DNA of 8,721 bases, from the NCBI GenBank assembly GCA_026709725.1, contig JAPOSK010000209.1, forward strand, positions 1-8,721, written 5' to 3'. Position 1 is the first letter of the stretch. Every line of letters begins with the position of its first letter. A model generated the notes under the pieces. That model was given only the letters and a program-made list of their open reading frames with translations. It ran no database searches and was not told where the DNA came from. Position numbers and translations under genes: made by a program. Below are positions 1 to 6,800 of this stretch, one piece after another. The stretch is from Paracoccaceae bacterium (GTDB lineage Bacteria > Pseudomonadota > Alphaproteobacteria > Rhodobacterales > Rhodobacteraceae).

Positions 1-14
1 AACAGGACAATCCC

Positions 15-42
15 ATAATACCGTTTGGAATTGGAATGTCAA
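15..42 (-). promoter_or_regulatory. Sigma-70-type promoter firing leftward out of the window
   Basis: On the minus strand a perfect -35 hexamer TTGACA (37-42) is followed after 16 bases by TATTAT (15-20), a 5/6 match to the -10 consensus. Transcription would start near position 8 and run off the left edge. The -35 box overlaps the stop codon of the 27-residue ORF, so the promoter sits exactly at the end of the preceding gene run. The spacer consists largely of a tandem hexamer, TTCCAA twice (25-36), which could be an operator. This suggests that a new transcription unit begins just outside the window. Confidence 0.7.
25..36 (-). repeat. Tandem TTCCAA hexamer inside the promoter spacer
   Basis: Two perfect adjacent copies of TTCCAA (minus strand) lie between the -35 and -10 boxes. 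Direct repeats in this position can bind a regulator, and a small helix-turn-helix protein is encoded just upstream. Binding is an inference; two six-base copies can also arise by chance. Confidence 0.35.
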
Positions 43-122
43 CCCTCGTCAAGAAATCCCCACAAAATCCACAGGGTCGCACTAACTGTGAAAAACATCC
101 AGATGAACCAAATCGCCATCAT
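39..122 (-). CDS. Putative 27-residue membrane peptide
   Basis: This very short ORF starts at an ATG that shares one base with the TGA stop of the helix-turn-helix ORF upstream (TGATG arrangement). It ends in the TGA that overlaps the -35 box of the leftward promoter. The peptide is almost entirely hydrophobic and rich in aromatic residues: residues 1-22 carry four Trp and four Phe and would span a membrane once. The C-terminus is polar (DEG). No function is recognised. Tiny single-span peptides of this kind occur in phages as lysis or membrane-modifying factors. The tight coupling to the upstream gene supports it; the length and weak ribosome binding site argue for caution. Confidence 0.4.
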   Translation of the reverse strand: MMAIWFIWMFFTVSATLWILWGFLDEG

Positions 123-298
123 CAATCCACCCGCAGAATAGCGGACACGTCCCGACAACTAATCCGCACCGCCTGCGCTATCCGCTTCTGCGGCCACTTA
201 TGGCGCAACGACAGCTCCTTAACCACAGTGCGGCGGGCCAAAGCAGCCGCCATTTGCTGCCGCCTGTAGTCTTCAAGTAAACGCTCAGTGTCGCTCAT
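122..298 (-). CDS. Small helix-turn-helix protein (58 aa), candidate regulator
   Basis: The ATG overlaps the TGA of the 156-residue gene in an ATGA junction, which indicates translational coupling; a weak AGGG ribosome binding site lies upstream. Residues 1-30 are charged and helical. Residues 36-55 fit a helix-turn-helix: PQKRIAQAV, then the turn RIS, then a recognition helix CRDVSAIL. The Ile-Ala pair and the later Val and Ile-Leu fall where such motifs place hydrophobic core residues. It has no room for an extra domain and would presumably act as a dimer. It lies just before a consensus promoter with a tandem repeat, so local control of the next operon is a reasonable inference. The fold is called by eye from the motif only. 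Confidence 0.55.
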   Translation of the reverse strand: MSDTERLLEDYRRQQMAAALARRTVVKELSLRHKWPQKRIAQAVRISCRDVSAILRVD

Positions 299-765
299 GT
301 TGACACCCTAGCGGGAATAGCATGGCGCAAACGCAAACCTTGAGCGAGATTGGCGAGCGCTTCCATTACTTCGTCTTTGGTTCTGCTATCGGCGAACAAC
401 CAACCCGCATCCCTATCGTCCAACCCCAGCAGCTTCTTGGCGTAGTTGTATATCTCGTGCTCGCCGACAAGGTAAGGTATCAAGTTCACCTCCACGCCCA
501 CAGCGACAGCGTGACCCGCAACGCAACCTGTAGTTCCGCATTCGTTCCACGTTTCCGCTTGCGGATGATTGACTGCCATCATCACCGTATCCTCCGCATA
601 CCAATCCAAATCGTGAATATCGGAGAGGTACGAATACACGGGGTCGTCCGGCATACTGCTCTTCCTCGGCCACGCATTAAACCAAAAGTCTTGGTTGTAA
701 GTGTCTGGGTACTTCTCCAACCGTGCTCGCACGGCGGTCGCTACCAATCGAGCGTTGTCAGTCAT
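295..765 (-). CDS. Phage hypothetical protein with CGTTGCVAGHA motif (156 aa)
   Basis: The start is set by a strong AGGAGG (771-776) five bases before the ATG. The protein has a conserved-looking core at residues 75-89, ECGTTGCVAGHAVAV, with Cys76, Cys81 and His85 as possible metal ligands or a structural knot. A segment LLGLDDRDAGWLFAD follows at 112-126. I recognise this arrangement (CGT-x-GC-x-AG-H-A, then an LGL...LF helix) from uncharacterised proteins in many phages; no function is known to me. The N-terminal 70 residues are aromatic and acidic (YNQDFWFNAW, DIHDLDWYAED). It is coupled by ATGA to the helix-turn-helix gene downstream and preceded by a 186-base gap rich in hairpins. It could be an early or regulatory protein rather than a structural one. 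Confidence 0.8.
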   Translation of the reverse strand: MTDNARLVATAVRARLEKYPDTYNQDFWFNAWPRKSSMPDDPVYSYLSDIHDLDWYAEDTVMMAVNHPQAETWNECGTTGCVAGHAVAVGVEVNLIPYLVGEHEIYNYAKKLLGLDDRDAGWLFADSRTKDEVMEALANLAQGLRLRHAIPARVST

Positions 766-951
766 TGCTGCCTCCTAAATAGACTGCCTGAACAATACAC
801 TCTCACGCCGACAGTTCCGCAGACGGCGCCTGCCGGTTCCGCCTCACTACCGGCAAGCAGAACTAGGGCTCTAAAGAGTTAGGAGGTCTCTTCGGGCGGC
901 CTAGTAGACAAGCACAGTGTACATCCCGCTTCGCACGGGATGCTAAACATC
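766..951 (-). other. 186-base gap between genes, rich in hairpins
   Basis: This is the longest stretch without a convincing gene. It contains perfect inverted repeats at 922-928/936-942 (CATCCCG/CGGGATG), 831-837/849-855 (TGCCGGT/ACCGGCA), 806-810/824-828 (CGCCG/CGGCG) and 874-878/888-892 (AAGAG/CTCTT). None is followed by a run of T on the minus strand, so simple intrinsic termination is not supported. A 23-codon ORF (879-950) starts one base after the preceding stop. The same frame reopens after one TAA and stays open to the start of the 156-residue gene. I could not fold it as a tRNA. It may be a structured leader or processing RNA, or the remains of a small gene. Confidence 0.45.
922..942 (-). 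other. Hairpin after the 55-residue gene
   Basis: A perfect 7-bp stem CATCCCG/CGGGATG with a 7-base loop starts about 10 bases after the stop codon of the 55-residue gene. Its position at the end of the accessory gene run suggests an mRNA 3' end or processing structure. No U-tract follows it, so a rho-independent terminator is not supported. Confidence 0.4.
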
Positions 952-1119
952 TCAGCCGTTCTGCTCGAACCAATCCCACACGTACACCGATACACCTCGC
1001 AGCTCTTTCGCTGCCTCGGCGGCGGTTGCGAAATCCGTTGTGCTCTCAATCGTCTTTACAAGAGCGTCCACCTTGTTGAGTGCCAGCTTCACGGCGGGAA
1101 TTACTTTGAAATCACTCAT
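952..1119 (-). CDS. Unrecognised 55-residue protein coupled to the toxin-like gene
   Basis: The ATG overlaps the TGA of the toxin-like gene (ATGA), and GAGGGG eight bases upstream gives a good ribosome binding site, so both signals support a real gene. The product is soluble: residues 8-42 look like two helices (VKLALNKVDALVKTIE and ATAAEAAKELR), followed by an aromatic tail VYVWDWFEQNG. There is no signal peptide, membrane span or motif I recognise. Its coupling to the pore-former suggests it is made in step with it, perhaps as a chaperone or partner, but that is only inference. It could equally be an unrelated small phage protein. Confidence 0.65.
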   Translation of the reverse strand: MSDFKVIPAVKLALNKVDALVKTIESTTDFATAAEAAKELRGVSVYVWDWFEQNG

Positions 1120-1991
1120 CCGTTCAACCCCTCTATCGCCTGACGAATACCCTTATCTATGGCCAATGGACTATCGGATGCGAGCGGTGCGACCACTTTC
1201 GTGACTACCTCGCTCGCAAACGGTATCTGGATGTTCGCCGATGTGACGGGCAAGATGCCGCCGCAGAACGGGGCCATCTGGCTGCCGTCCAGCGTAAACC
1301 ATTGCCTGTGAGCGTGCTCCAAATCGTTCGGGTTGTCGCTGCGTAAGATAGTGCCAACTTGAGCGTGAGCGTAGGTCTCTGGGCGATAGGCCATGTCCAC
1401 CGCAAAGGTAAGTGTCCCCTTCTGGACTAGGCCCACCATGAGCGCTATCTGGCCTGGGGGCACCGTAATCCTGTCACCCTCGGTCGTGCTAACTGAGAAA
1501 CTGTGGCTCTGGCTCGTGTCGTGGCCAACGGTCGTGGACAAGCTGTAGCTCGTGCTGGCCGAAGTCTTGGCAAACTCCGAACCCACCTCTAACCCAATCG
1601 TGAACTCCACGCCTGCAGTGACACTCTCGCTCCACGACACCGAAGCCTCCCCGCCAACGGTCGCACTGAAATCAACGCTCGCCTCCTGCGGGATGTCGCT
1701 ATCAGAATTGTCCACTACTCGGTGGCCAATGGCTATCGGGGCAAGCGTGACCTTCGGGGCAACCCTGTCGTTCACGACTACAAGTCGGGTCGGTACGTAA
1801 TCGCCGCCGTATGCGTACTCGACACGGTTCGGATAGTGAGCGGTAACCCATGCGCCGAGGATACGCCACAACCCGCCAGCGTCCTCCAGCGTGGGCCCCG
1901 ATATCTTCGTCCCAGACGCAGCCGCCGAAATGCGAGTGTCGGCGAGCGTTAGTGCGGGCTCAACCGAAATCGAGAAATCAAGCTCGCCCAT
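1116..1991 (-). CDS. Aerolysin/ETX-MTX2-like beta-pore-forming protein (291 aa)
   Basis: Residues 100-200 show the hallmarks of the aerolysin superfamily pore module. There are long Ser/Thr-rich alternating strands (27 Ser/Thr among residues 105-170, with runs such as ASVSWSESVTAGVEF and SQSHSFSVSTTEGDR). These flank an amphipathic segment at about 124-140 that would form the membrane-inserting hairpin. Then comes the typical strand ITVPPGQIALMVGLV (175-189) and KGTLTFAVDM. Family members bind a cell surface, oligomerise and insert a beta barrel. Residues 1-95 (with LWRILGAWVTAHYPN) would be the variable head or receptor-binding part. There is no signal peptide. The start is set by AAGGGG seven bases before the ATG, inside the upstream gene, which overlaps by 14 bases. 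Most known relatives act on eukaryotic membranes; a virion beta-sheet protein is the alternative. Confidence 0.7.
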   Translation of the reverse strand: MGELDFSISVEPALTLADTRISAAASGTKISGPTLEDAGGLWRILGAWVTAHYPNRVEYAYGGDYVPTRLVVVNDRVAPKVTLAPIAIGHRVVDNSDSDIPQEASVDFSATVGGEASVSWSESVTAGVEFTIGLEVGSEFAKTSASTSYSLSTTVGHDTSQSHSFSVSTTEGDRITVPPGQIALMVGLVQKGTLTFAVDMAYRPETYAHAQVGTILRSDNPNDLEHAHRQWFTLDGSQMAPFCGGILPVTSANIQIPFASEVVTKVVAPLASDSPLAIDKGIRQAIEGLNG

Positions 1992-2292
1992 AACTGAACC
2001 CCTTATCCATCGAACTCGGCAATATCACAGACTGCATCGGCAAGTTGTTCTCGTCCAGAAAGACTATCGTTCGGGCCATGTAAGGCTTCTGTAACAACAA
2101 CCGACTAGTCTCGTCAATCGTTTCAATAGCGTTAGCTGTCGCACCTATAGCGTCTAAAAGCGCACGACAAGTTGAGCCGTCCACTCCACCGGCATCACAT
2201 AGTCCGGTAGCTACCTTTAGCGTCTCGTTATTAGCCTCGTTCGCAGCGTCAACTAACTCAAACAGGTTCTCGGAGCTGGAGTCAATCGTCAC
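1978..2292 (-). CDS. Unrecognised 104-residue protein between holin candidate and toxin-like gene
   Basis: Translation starts at a GTG that overlaps the stop of the 67-residue membrane protein (GTGA), with no clear Shine-Dalgarno of its own, so it probably depends on coupling. Residues 5-67 are acidic and predicted helical (ENLFELVDAANEANN, then CRALLDAIGATANAIETIDE), with two cysteines at 32 and 42. The C-terminal part turns beta-like (MARTIVFLDENNLPMQSVIL). There is no membrane span, signal peptide or known motif. Its last 14 bases overlap the start of the pore-former. Sitting between a holin candidate and a toxin-like protein, it may belong to a release module, but no function can be assigned. 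Confidence 0.7.
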   Translation of the reverse strand: MTIDSSSENLFELVDAANEANNETLKVATGLCDAGGVDGSTCRALLDAIGATANAIETIDETSRLLLQKPYMARTIVFLDENNLPMQSVILPSSMDKGFSYGRA

Positions 2293-2492
2293 GGTGCTGG
2301 CTGCTCAGAGTTCCACCGGCGAACAGCGAGAACACTGAACGCTACGATGGCGGGCAACGACACCCACCAACCGGACACGCCGAACGCTATCAACACGAAC
2401 GTGACCACGATAAGAGCGTAAAGCACCGTGTTGAGCTTGCCGTTAGGAGTGGTAAGGATGCTCGCAAGCAACCCGAAGATGTGTTTAGTCAT
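2289..2492 (-). CDS. Small two-helix membrane protein, holin candidate (67 aa)
   Basis: The product has two hydrophobic spans at about residues 21-39 (NTVLYALIVVTFVLIAFGV) and 42-57 (WWVSLPAIVAFSVLAV). They are joined by a tight SGW turn and followed by a short positive and polar tail (RRWNSEQPAP). Size, two spans and charged C-terminus match class II holins, which make the membrane lesion that lets an endolysin through. No endolysin gene is visible in the window, so the role rests on topology alone. Its start lies six bases after the end of the exported protein gene, with only a weak ribosome binding site. Its stop is coupled to the next gene. Another small membrane protein of unknown role is the alternative. 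Confidence 0.6.
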   Translation of the reverse strand: MTKHIFGLLASILTTPNGKLNTVLYALIVVTFVLIAFGVSGWWVSLPAIVAFSVLAVRRWNSEQPAP

Positions 2493-2497
2493 GCGGT

Positions 2498-2875
2498 TTA
2501 GCTTACCAAATTGTGCGGATTGTCGGGGTCATTCAAATGGGCTTCGTGCTCGGCGTAACAGTTCCTCGGCGCCGCTGCGCCCAAACAATCGTCCCACGCC
2601 CTACACGCCTCTCGCTCAGCGCACGACTTGTAATCTGGCGGGTCGGGCGTGACACTGCCACCGGCGGGGGCACCAAAACCGCCGAACGCCGAGCGGACAA
2701 TAGAGCTCGTGAGCGTCTCTAAGCACGCCTGCTTCTCCTCCGAAGTGAATTGGTCATCGCTTAGAAACTCGAAACTGCACTCCGCATACACCCCGTCCAC
2801 GTTTTGCGCCGCCGACACAGGGACAGCGCAAAACACCATCAACAAAGCGAGTATGAGACTAACAATCTTGGCCAT
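2498..2875 (-). CDS. Exported cysteine-rich protein (125 aa)
   Basis: I chose the ATG at 2875 because AAAGGA lies seven bases upstream and because it begins a textbook Sec signal peptide: MAK, a hydrophobic core IVSLILALLMVFCAV, then PVSA with cleavage expected after Ala22 or Ala23. A longer reading from an upstream TTG would bury the signal and overlap the preceding gene. The mature part has six cysteines (33, 51, 85, 91, 97, 106), four in a C-x5-C-x5-C-x8-C array, enough for three disulfides. The linker at 64-81 is rich in Gly and Pro. There is no lipobox. It would act in the periplasm or outside the cell. The role is unknown; an envelope-modifying, superinfection-exclusion or lysis-accessory protein are possibilities. 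Confidence 0.7.
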   Translation of the reverse strand: MAKIVSLILALLMVFCAVPVSAAQNVDGVYAECSFEFLSDDQFTSEEKQACLETLTSSIVRSAFGGFGAPAGGSVTPDPPDYKSCAEREACRAWDDCLGAAAPRNCYAEHEAHLNDPDNPHNLVS

Positions 2876-2886
2876 AGTTGTGTCCT

Positions 2887-3813
2887 TTACGTAGGAGACC
2901 ACCGCAGCGTGCAGTTCCAATTCCTGAACGCAAAATTGTTCGTGCTTGCCGTGTTCATGAACGCTATCACGGTCGGGATGTTAGCTATCAAGCTACCCAC
3001 TTCGGAGTTGCCTGTTAGGTTCATCTCGTAGCGGTATAACCCGCTTACAGTGCCCAGCGTGGCCACCGCTTCAGTGCTCAAATCCACACTGAACTCTTGC
3101 TGCAGTAGTAATGAACCTTCACCTCGCATGCGCTGCTGGTCTGTGTCCCATGCAAACGACGCTTCCCGCACTATTAGCGGTTCGTCAAACCAAATAGTGG
3201 CTGTCGGTGCGGTGGTGCTTAGCAGCACACCACGCAAGTTCACGCCAGCGTCCAACCTCGTGGGTTGCGTTGGTGTAGCCTCAAAGAAAGTGGCGCCCGC
3301 CCGCAGCACGCTCCTTGTGAAAGCAAACCCTTCGGACACGGGTGCTGGCGGTGGTTCCCAAATCTTCGTACCACCTAACGCTGCACCCGCCAGCTTGTTA
3401 CTGCCCAACGCCATGTGAATCTTGTTGCCGCCTAACCTCAACTGTTCGGGCGTGGTGCGAGTACCTCTAAACGTGAACTCTACAGAATTGCCGTCCAGTA
3501 TAGAAGCCAGTATTTCGGCTGCATTACTAGCAGGAATAAAGTTTAAAGCACTTCGGGTGCTATTTGTGGCCAACGACACTACGTTGGTAGTGGCAGTCAC
3601 ATTTCCACTAGTTGCTGTGAGAGTGTACGTCCCACGTGGAGCGGGCGTAATTAGACCACCTAAAAACTGAAATTGCGGGTCAACTTGCACGTAAATACTG
3701 GAAAAAACAATTCCGAATTTGTTTAAATCTATACTGTTATTAGTGGTTGCTAACGTATTTTGATTAACTAGAGTCCAATTAGCAACCGTAAACGTTTGTG
3801 AAGCTATGGCCAT
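2887..3813 (-). CDS. Beta-rich phage structural protein with LG-x-x-K-I repeats (308 aa)
   Basis: The ATG at 3813 has GGAG six bases upstream and lies two bases after the stop of the fibre gene; an upstream TTG four codons earlier is less likely. The N-terminal 125 residues are beta-like and Thr/Asn-rich. Residues 127-151 hold three copies of a short unit: LGGNKI, LGSNKL, LGGTKI, followed by WEPPPAP. I know such LG-(S/G)-x-K-I strings from phage fibre and appendage proteins. The C-terminal half is again beta-rich and ends in NWNCTLRWSPT. It probably is a fibre-associated or baseplate-like virion component. The first 50 codons are strikingly AT-rich compared with the rest of the window, which hints that this end came from another genome. 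Confidence 0.6.
   Translation of the reverse strand: MAIASQTFTVANWTLVNQNTLATTNNSIDLNKFGIVFSSIYVQVDPQFQFLGGLITPAPRGTYTLTATSGNVTATTNVVSLATNSTRSALNFIPASNAAEILASILDGNSVEFTFRGTRTTPEQLRLGGNKIHMALGSNKLAGAALGGTKIWEPPPAPVSEGFAFTRSVLRAGATFFEATPTQPTRLDAGVNLRGVLLSTTAPTATIWFDEPLIVREASFAWDTDQQRMRGEGSLLLQQEFSVDLSTEAVATLGTVSGLYRYEMNLTGNSEVGSLIANIPTVIAFMNTASTNNFAFRNWNCTLRWSPT
3361..3435 (-). repeat. Three LG-x-x-K-I units
   Basis: Three six-residue units (LGGNKI, LGSNKL, LGGTKI) start at residues 127, 136 and 146 of the 308-residue protein, nine or ten residues apart. This is a degenerate protein-level repeat, likely successive beta turns in a fibre-like fold. Confidence 0.6.
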
Positions 3814-3815
3814 TG

Positions 3816-6800
3816 TCAGCTCCAAATATAAAGCGTTGTAGCCACTTTCGGGGTGACGGCATCGTAAGCATCTTCGTCTGCTACTGCTTCTATACGGGTC
3901 ACACCACCACCCATCAGCGCTCCTTGCGGCCCTGTTGGGCCTTGCGGCCCTGTAGCACCCGTTGCTCCTCTTGGCCCTTGAATACCTTGCGGCCCTGTAG
4001 CGCCACGCCCACCCATTCCCGTGACAACGTAGAACTCGATACTCACGTTCGTGTACGTGGCGTTTGGAGCGTTGTAGTCTGCCATTAGGTTGTCACCCGA
4101 CCAACTGAACGCAATGTTGGCCCCACCGAAACCTCGCAACTGCAACCGTTGCACCCCAACGGCTGCCTTCTGGTACTGGCTCGTCATATATTGAGCGCCG
4201 CCAGCGTTACCTCCGGTGCGGTTGTCGTCATACACGACTCGCACTAGGAACCAATCCGGTAAATCGTCTCGGTCTACTCCCGTGTCCACCGCAGTAGTAG
4301 GAACGTTGCCTGTCGTGAACAGCGTGGTAGCGCTCCCAATCTGCGTGTACACGATTGACCCTGTAGTGCTCCCGCCGCCGCCGCTCGGCTTGTCTGCGAC
4401 AACGAAATGGCCACCGTCAGTAGATATCTCGATGATGCGCCCAGCGTTACCCACCACAAACGGGTTCACTCGGTTAAACAGCGCCTCGCCGATACTACGC
4501 TCGGACAGTAACCCGTTATACACAGTGTGCCCACCACTGCCGCCGCCGAGCGCCTGCAAAGTGACGTGCGGGTCTGCGGCCATCAACGGATGCGCTGCCG
4601 TCTGGTAGTACACGAACCCTGCCCGTGCGTTCTGCACCGTCACTGCGCTACCAACCATCGGATAGTTCAAGTTGTTCGTCCGCCCGTTAGCTATCCGAAA
4701 CTGGTTAGGCATCGGCCCACCGTTGTTAGGCACTTCCACCAAGAAACGGATGCTCGCCAACGGGCTCGGCCACCCAGCGCTCGGCCTGTTGACTTGGCCA
4801 GTGTGGAACCTGAGCGTGTCTCTATCCCAATCGGGTTCCGTTGCGCTCGCTACGAAAGCGAACTGGGCGAAACGACTATCGAACACAGTGTGGAACTGGT
4901 CTGTCGCATCACCTCCACTGTTCGTGGCACGACTAAGGTCGGACACCCTCCACCCGTAATGCAAATCTTCCAACGCCAACCCTTGTATCGCTTGGAAGTT
5001 CCGTGTTGTTGCTGCTTGAGCTTCCGTGTCCACGATACGGTAATCGGTGCCTCCAATGTCAACGCCCGACAGCGCAGCGTCCGCCGATGTCGGCGTGTGC
5101 GGTGCCACCTCCGTGCCGCCGCCGCCGCTCGGCAACGTCAACACACGGTCGCTGCCGCCCTCCCGACTAATGGTGAGCGTCTCACCACTGATGCTCGCAT
5201 CGTCCACATACACGCCGAGAGCGCCCTGAACCTTGTCGGTTTCAAGGTTCCCCGTGTACGTAGAGCGCCCTGCCGTGCTGTTAGAGCTTGTCTGCAATGT
5301 GAGCGCTGCGGTTATCACACTCGAATCGGGCGGCCTGTAATAGTCCCACGACCCTTGATTGCCCAACGAATCGAAGGTGCTCAGCAACGGTTCGTACACA
5401 TTCGTCCCGTCCGAGAACCGCAAACGGTACATCGCAGCGTTAGCTCCCGCCGCCAACCGAATGGCCACGTGCCTGCCGTCAGCGTCCGCAGCGTTCGTAA
5501 CCGCCCACCCCGTAGCGTTCGCCGCCGTGCTGAGTGTGGGGAACGCCGATGTTTCAGCGATGCCGCCTTGCTGCGAGGTTGCCGTGACCCAACCCGTGAC
5601 AGGAGCTGCGGGAATTAGGTCGTTTGTTTGGGCCACCAAATGGCCAATCAACGACTCGTCCGTAGCCAACCTGCCACGACTAGCAGCGTCCACTATCTCG
5701 TAATCAGTGCCATTAATATCGATGCCCGCCAGCTCGGTATCGCCACTAGCTGGTGTGTGCGGAGTGACGGGAGTGCCACCCGAACCTGACCCTGCGCCCT
5801 GCACTCGGAAAATACGGATACTCCCCGCACCCCTATCCATCGCCGCTTGAAGATGCGTTGCCGTAGTAGTCAACGTGACAATCCGGTTCATCGTCCGCCC
5901 AACAGCGATGCCGATACCTTGATTGTCAATGTCCGCTTTGATGATTAGTTCGGTGGCCTCGTTAGCGTTATTCCCCGAACCGGCTGTCACCACCGCAAGG
6001 AACAAATCCGGTATGTCGCTTAGCAATTCCACATCCACAGCGGTCGTACTCAACGTCACACTGGTACCCACAGCGACAGCGTTCAAAGGAGTAGGACTAG
6101 CGGCGGGGCCTTGCTGACCTCTCGGCCCTTCGGGGCCTCGGTCGCCTTGCGCTCCCTGCGGGCCTGTCGCTCCTTGCTGCCCACGTTGCCCGTCAGCTCC
6201 CGCCGACCCTGTAGCACCCCGTGCGCCTGACCACGCCACAGCAGGAGACCAATTCGGCGTAATCGTTCCCGTGCTGCCCATCGGCGTGAGCGTGGCCACG
6301 CTCGCCCACACACGGTTCTGGCCTGACGGCGTGGGAGGAGTCGTTGACCATCCGCTCGGCACCGTGAGAACGTCCAGAAACTGGTCGTAGCTGCCACCCG
6401 TAGGGCGAGCAGGCTGCGAGGTTGCCTGCCGGAAAATAAACGCTACGTGTCTGCCTCGCACACCCGCAGCTCCAGCAGCTCCCGCAGCGCCAGCAGGCCC
6501 AGCGGGGCCTCGCTCACCTCTAGGGCCTTGCGGCCCTTGCGGGCCTGTGCCTCCCGTGAGACTCCCCACCAAGTTCCACATGGAACCGTCATACTCGTAT
6601 ACGGTGCTGTCGTCCGTTCTGAAACACCAATCATTCGCTCTCAGCGTGCCCGTGAACGTCCACCCGCTCGGCGCACCCGAACGCTCGTACCACACCGAAG
6701 CAGCTCCCGCCGCCCCAGCGGGCCCAGCAGGCCCCGGAGGCCCTTGCGGGCCTGTCGGCCCCACAACAGGCACCGTCTGAATGGTGGGCGTCCCACCATC

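Noticed and set aside
322..882. Long plus-strand open frame opposite the 156-residue gene
   Set aside because: It runs antisense to a gene with a strong ribosome binding site, known family motif and coupled neighbours. Its translation is low-complexity in character and shows no domain.
781..951. Possible tRNA in the intergenic gap
   Set aside because: The GGTTCC-containing hairpin has an 11-base loop, and no acceptor stem, anticodon arm or normal TYC loop could be matched on either strand.
2876..2920. Upstream TTG extension of the exported protein
   Set aside because: It would overlap the previous gene, has no suitable ribosome binding site and would place 15 polar residues before the signal peptide.
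3814..3825. Upstream TTG start for the 308-residue protein
   Set aside because: The TTG itself overlaps the GGAG that serves the ATG at 3813, which has ideal spacing.
4372..5133. The 18-base (CCG)-rich repeat as a mobile or recombination element
   Set aside because: It encodes the same Pro-Ser-Gly hinge in frame at both sites and is a simple triplet run, so shared coding need and slippage explain it.
4527..5618. 363-codon plus-strand open frame opposite the fibre gene
   Set aside because: It is a by-product of the GC-rich coding strand: the translation is full of Arg, Cys and Val with no motif, while the opposite frame encodes clear collagen tracts and repeated modules.
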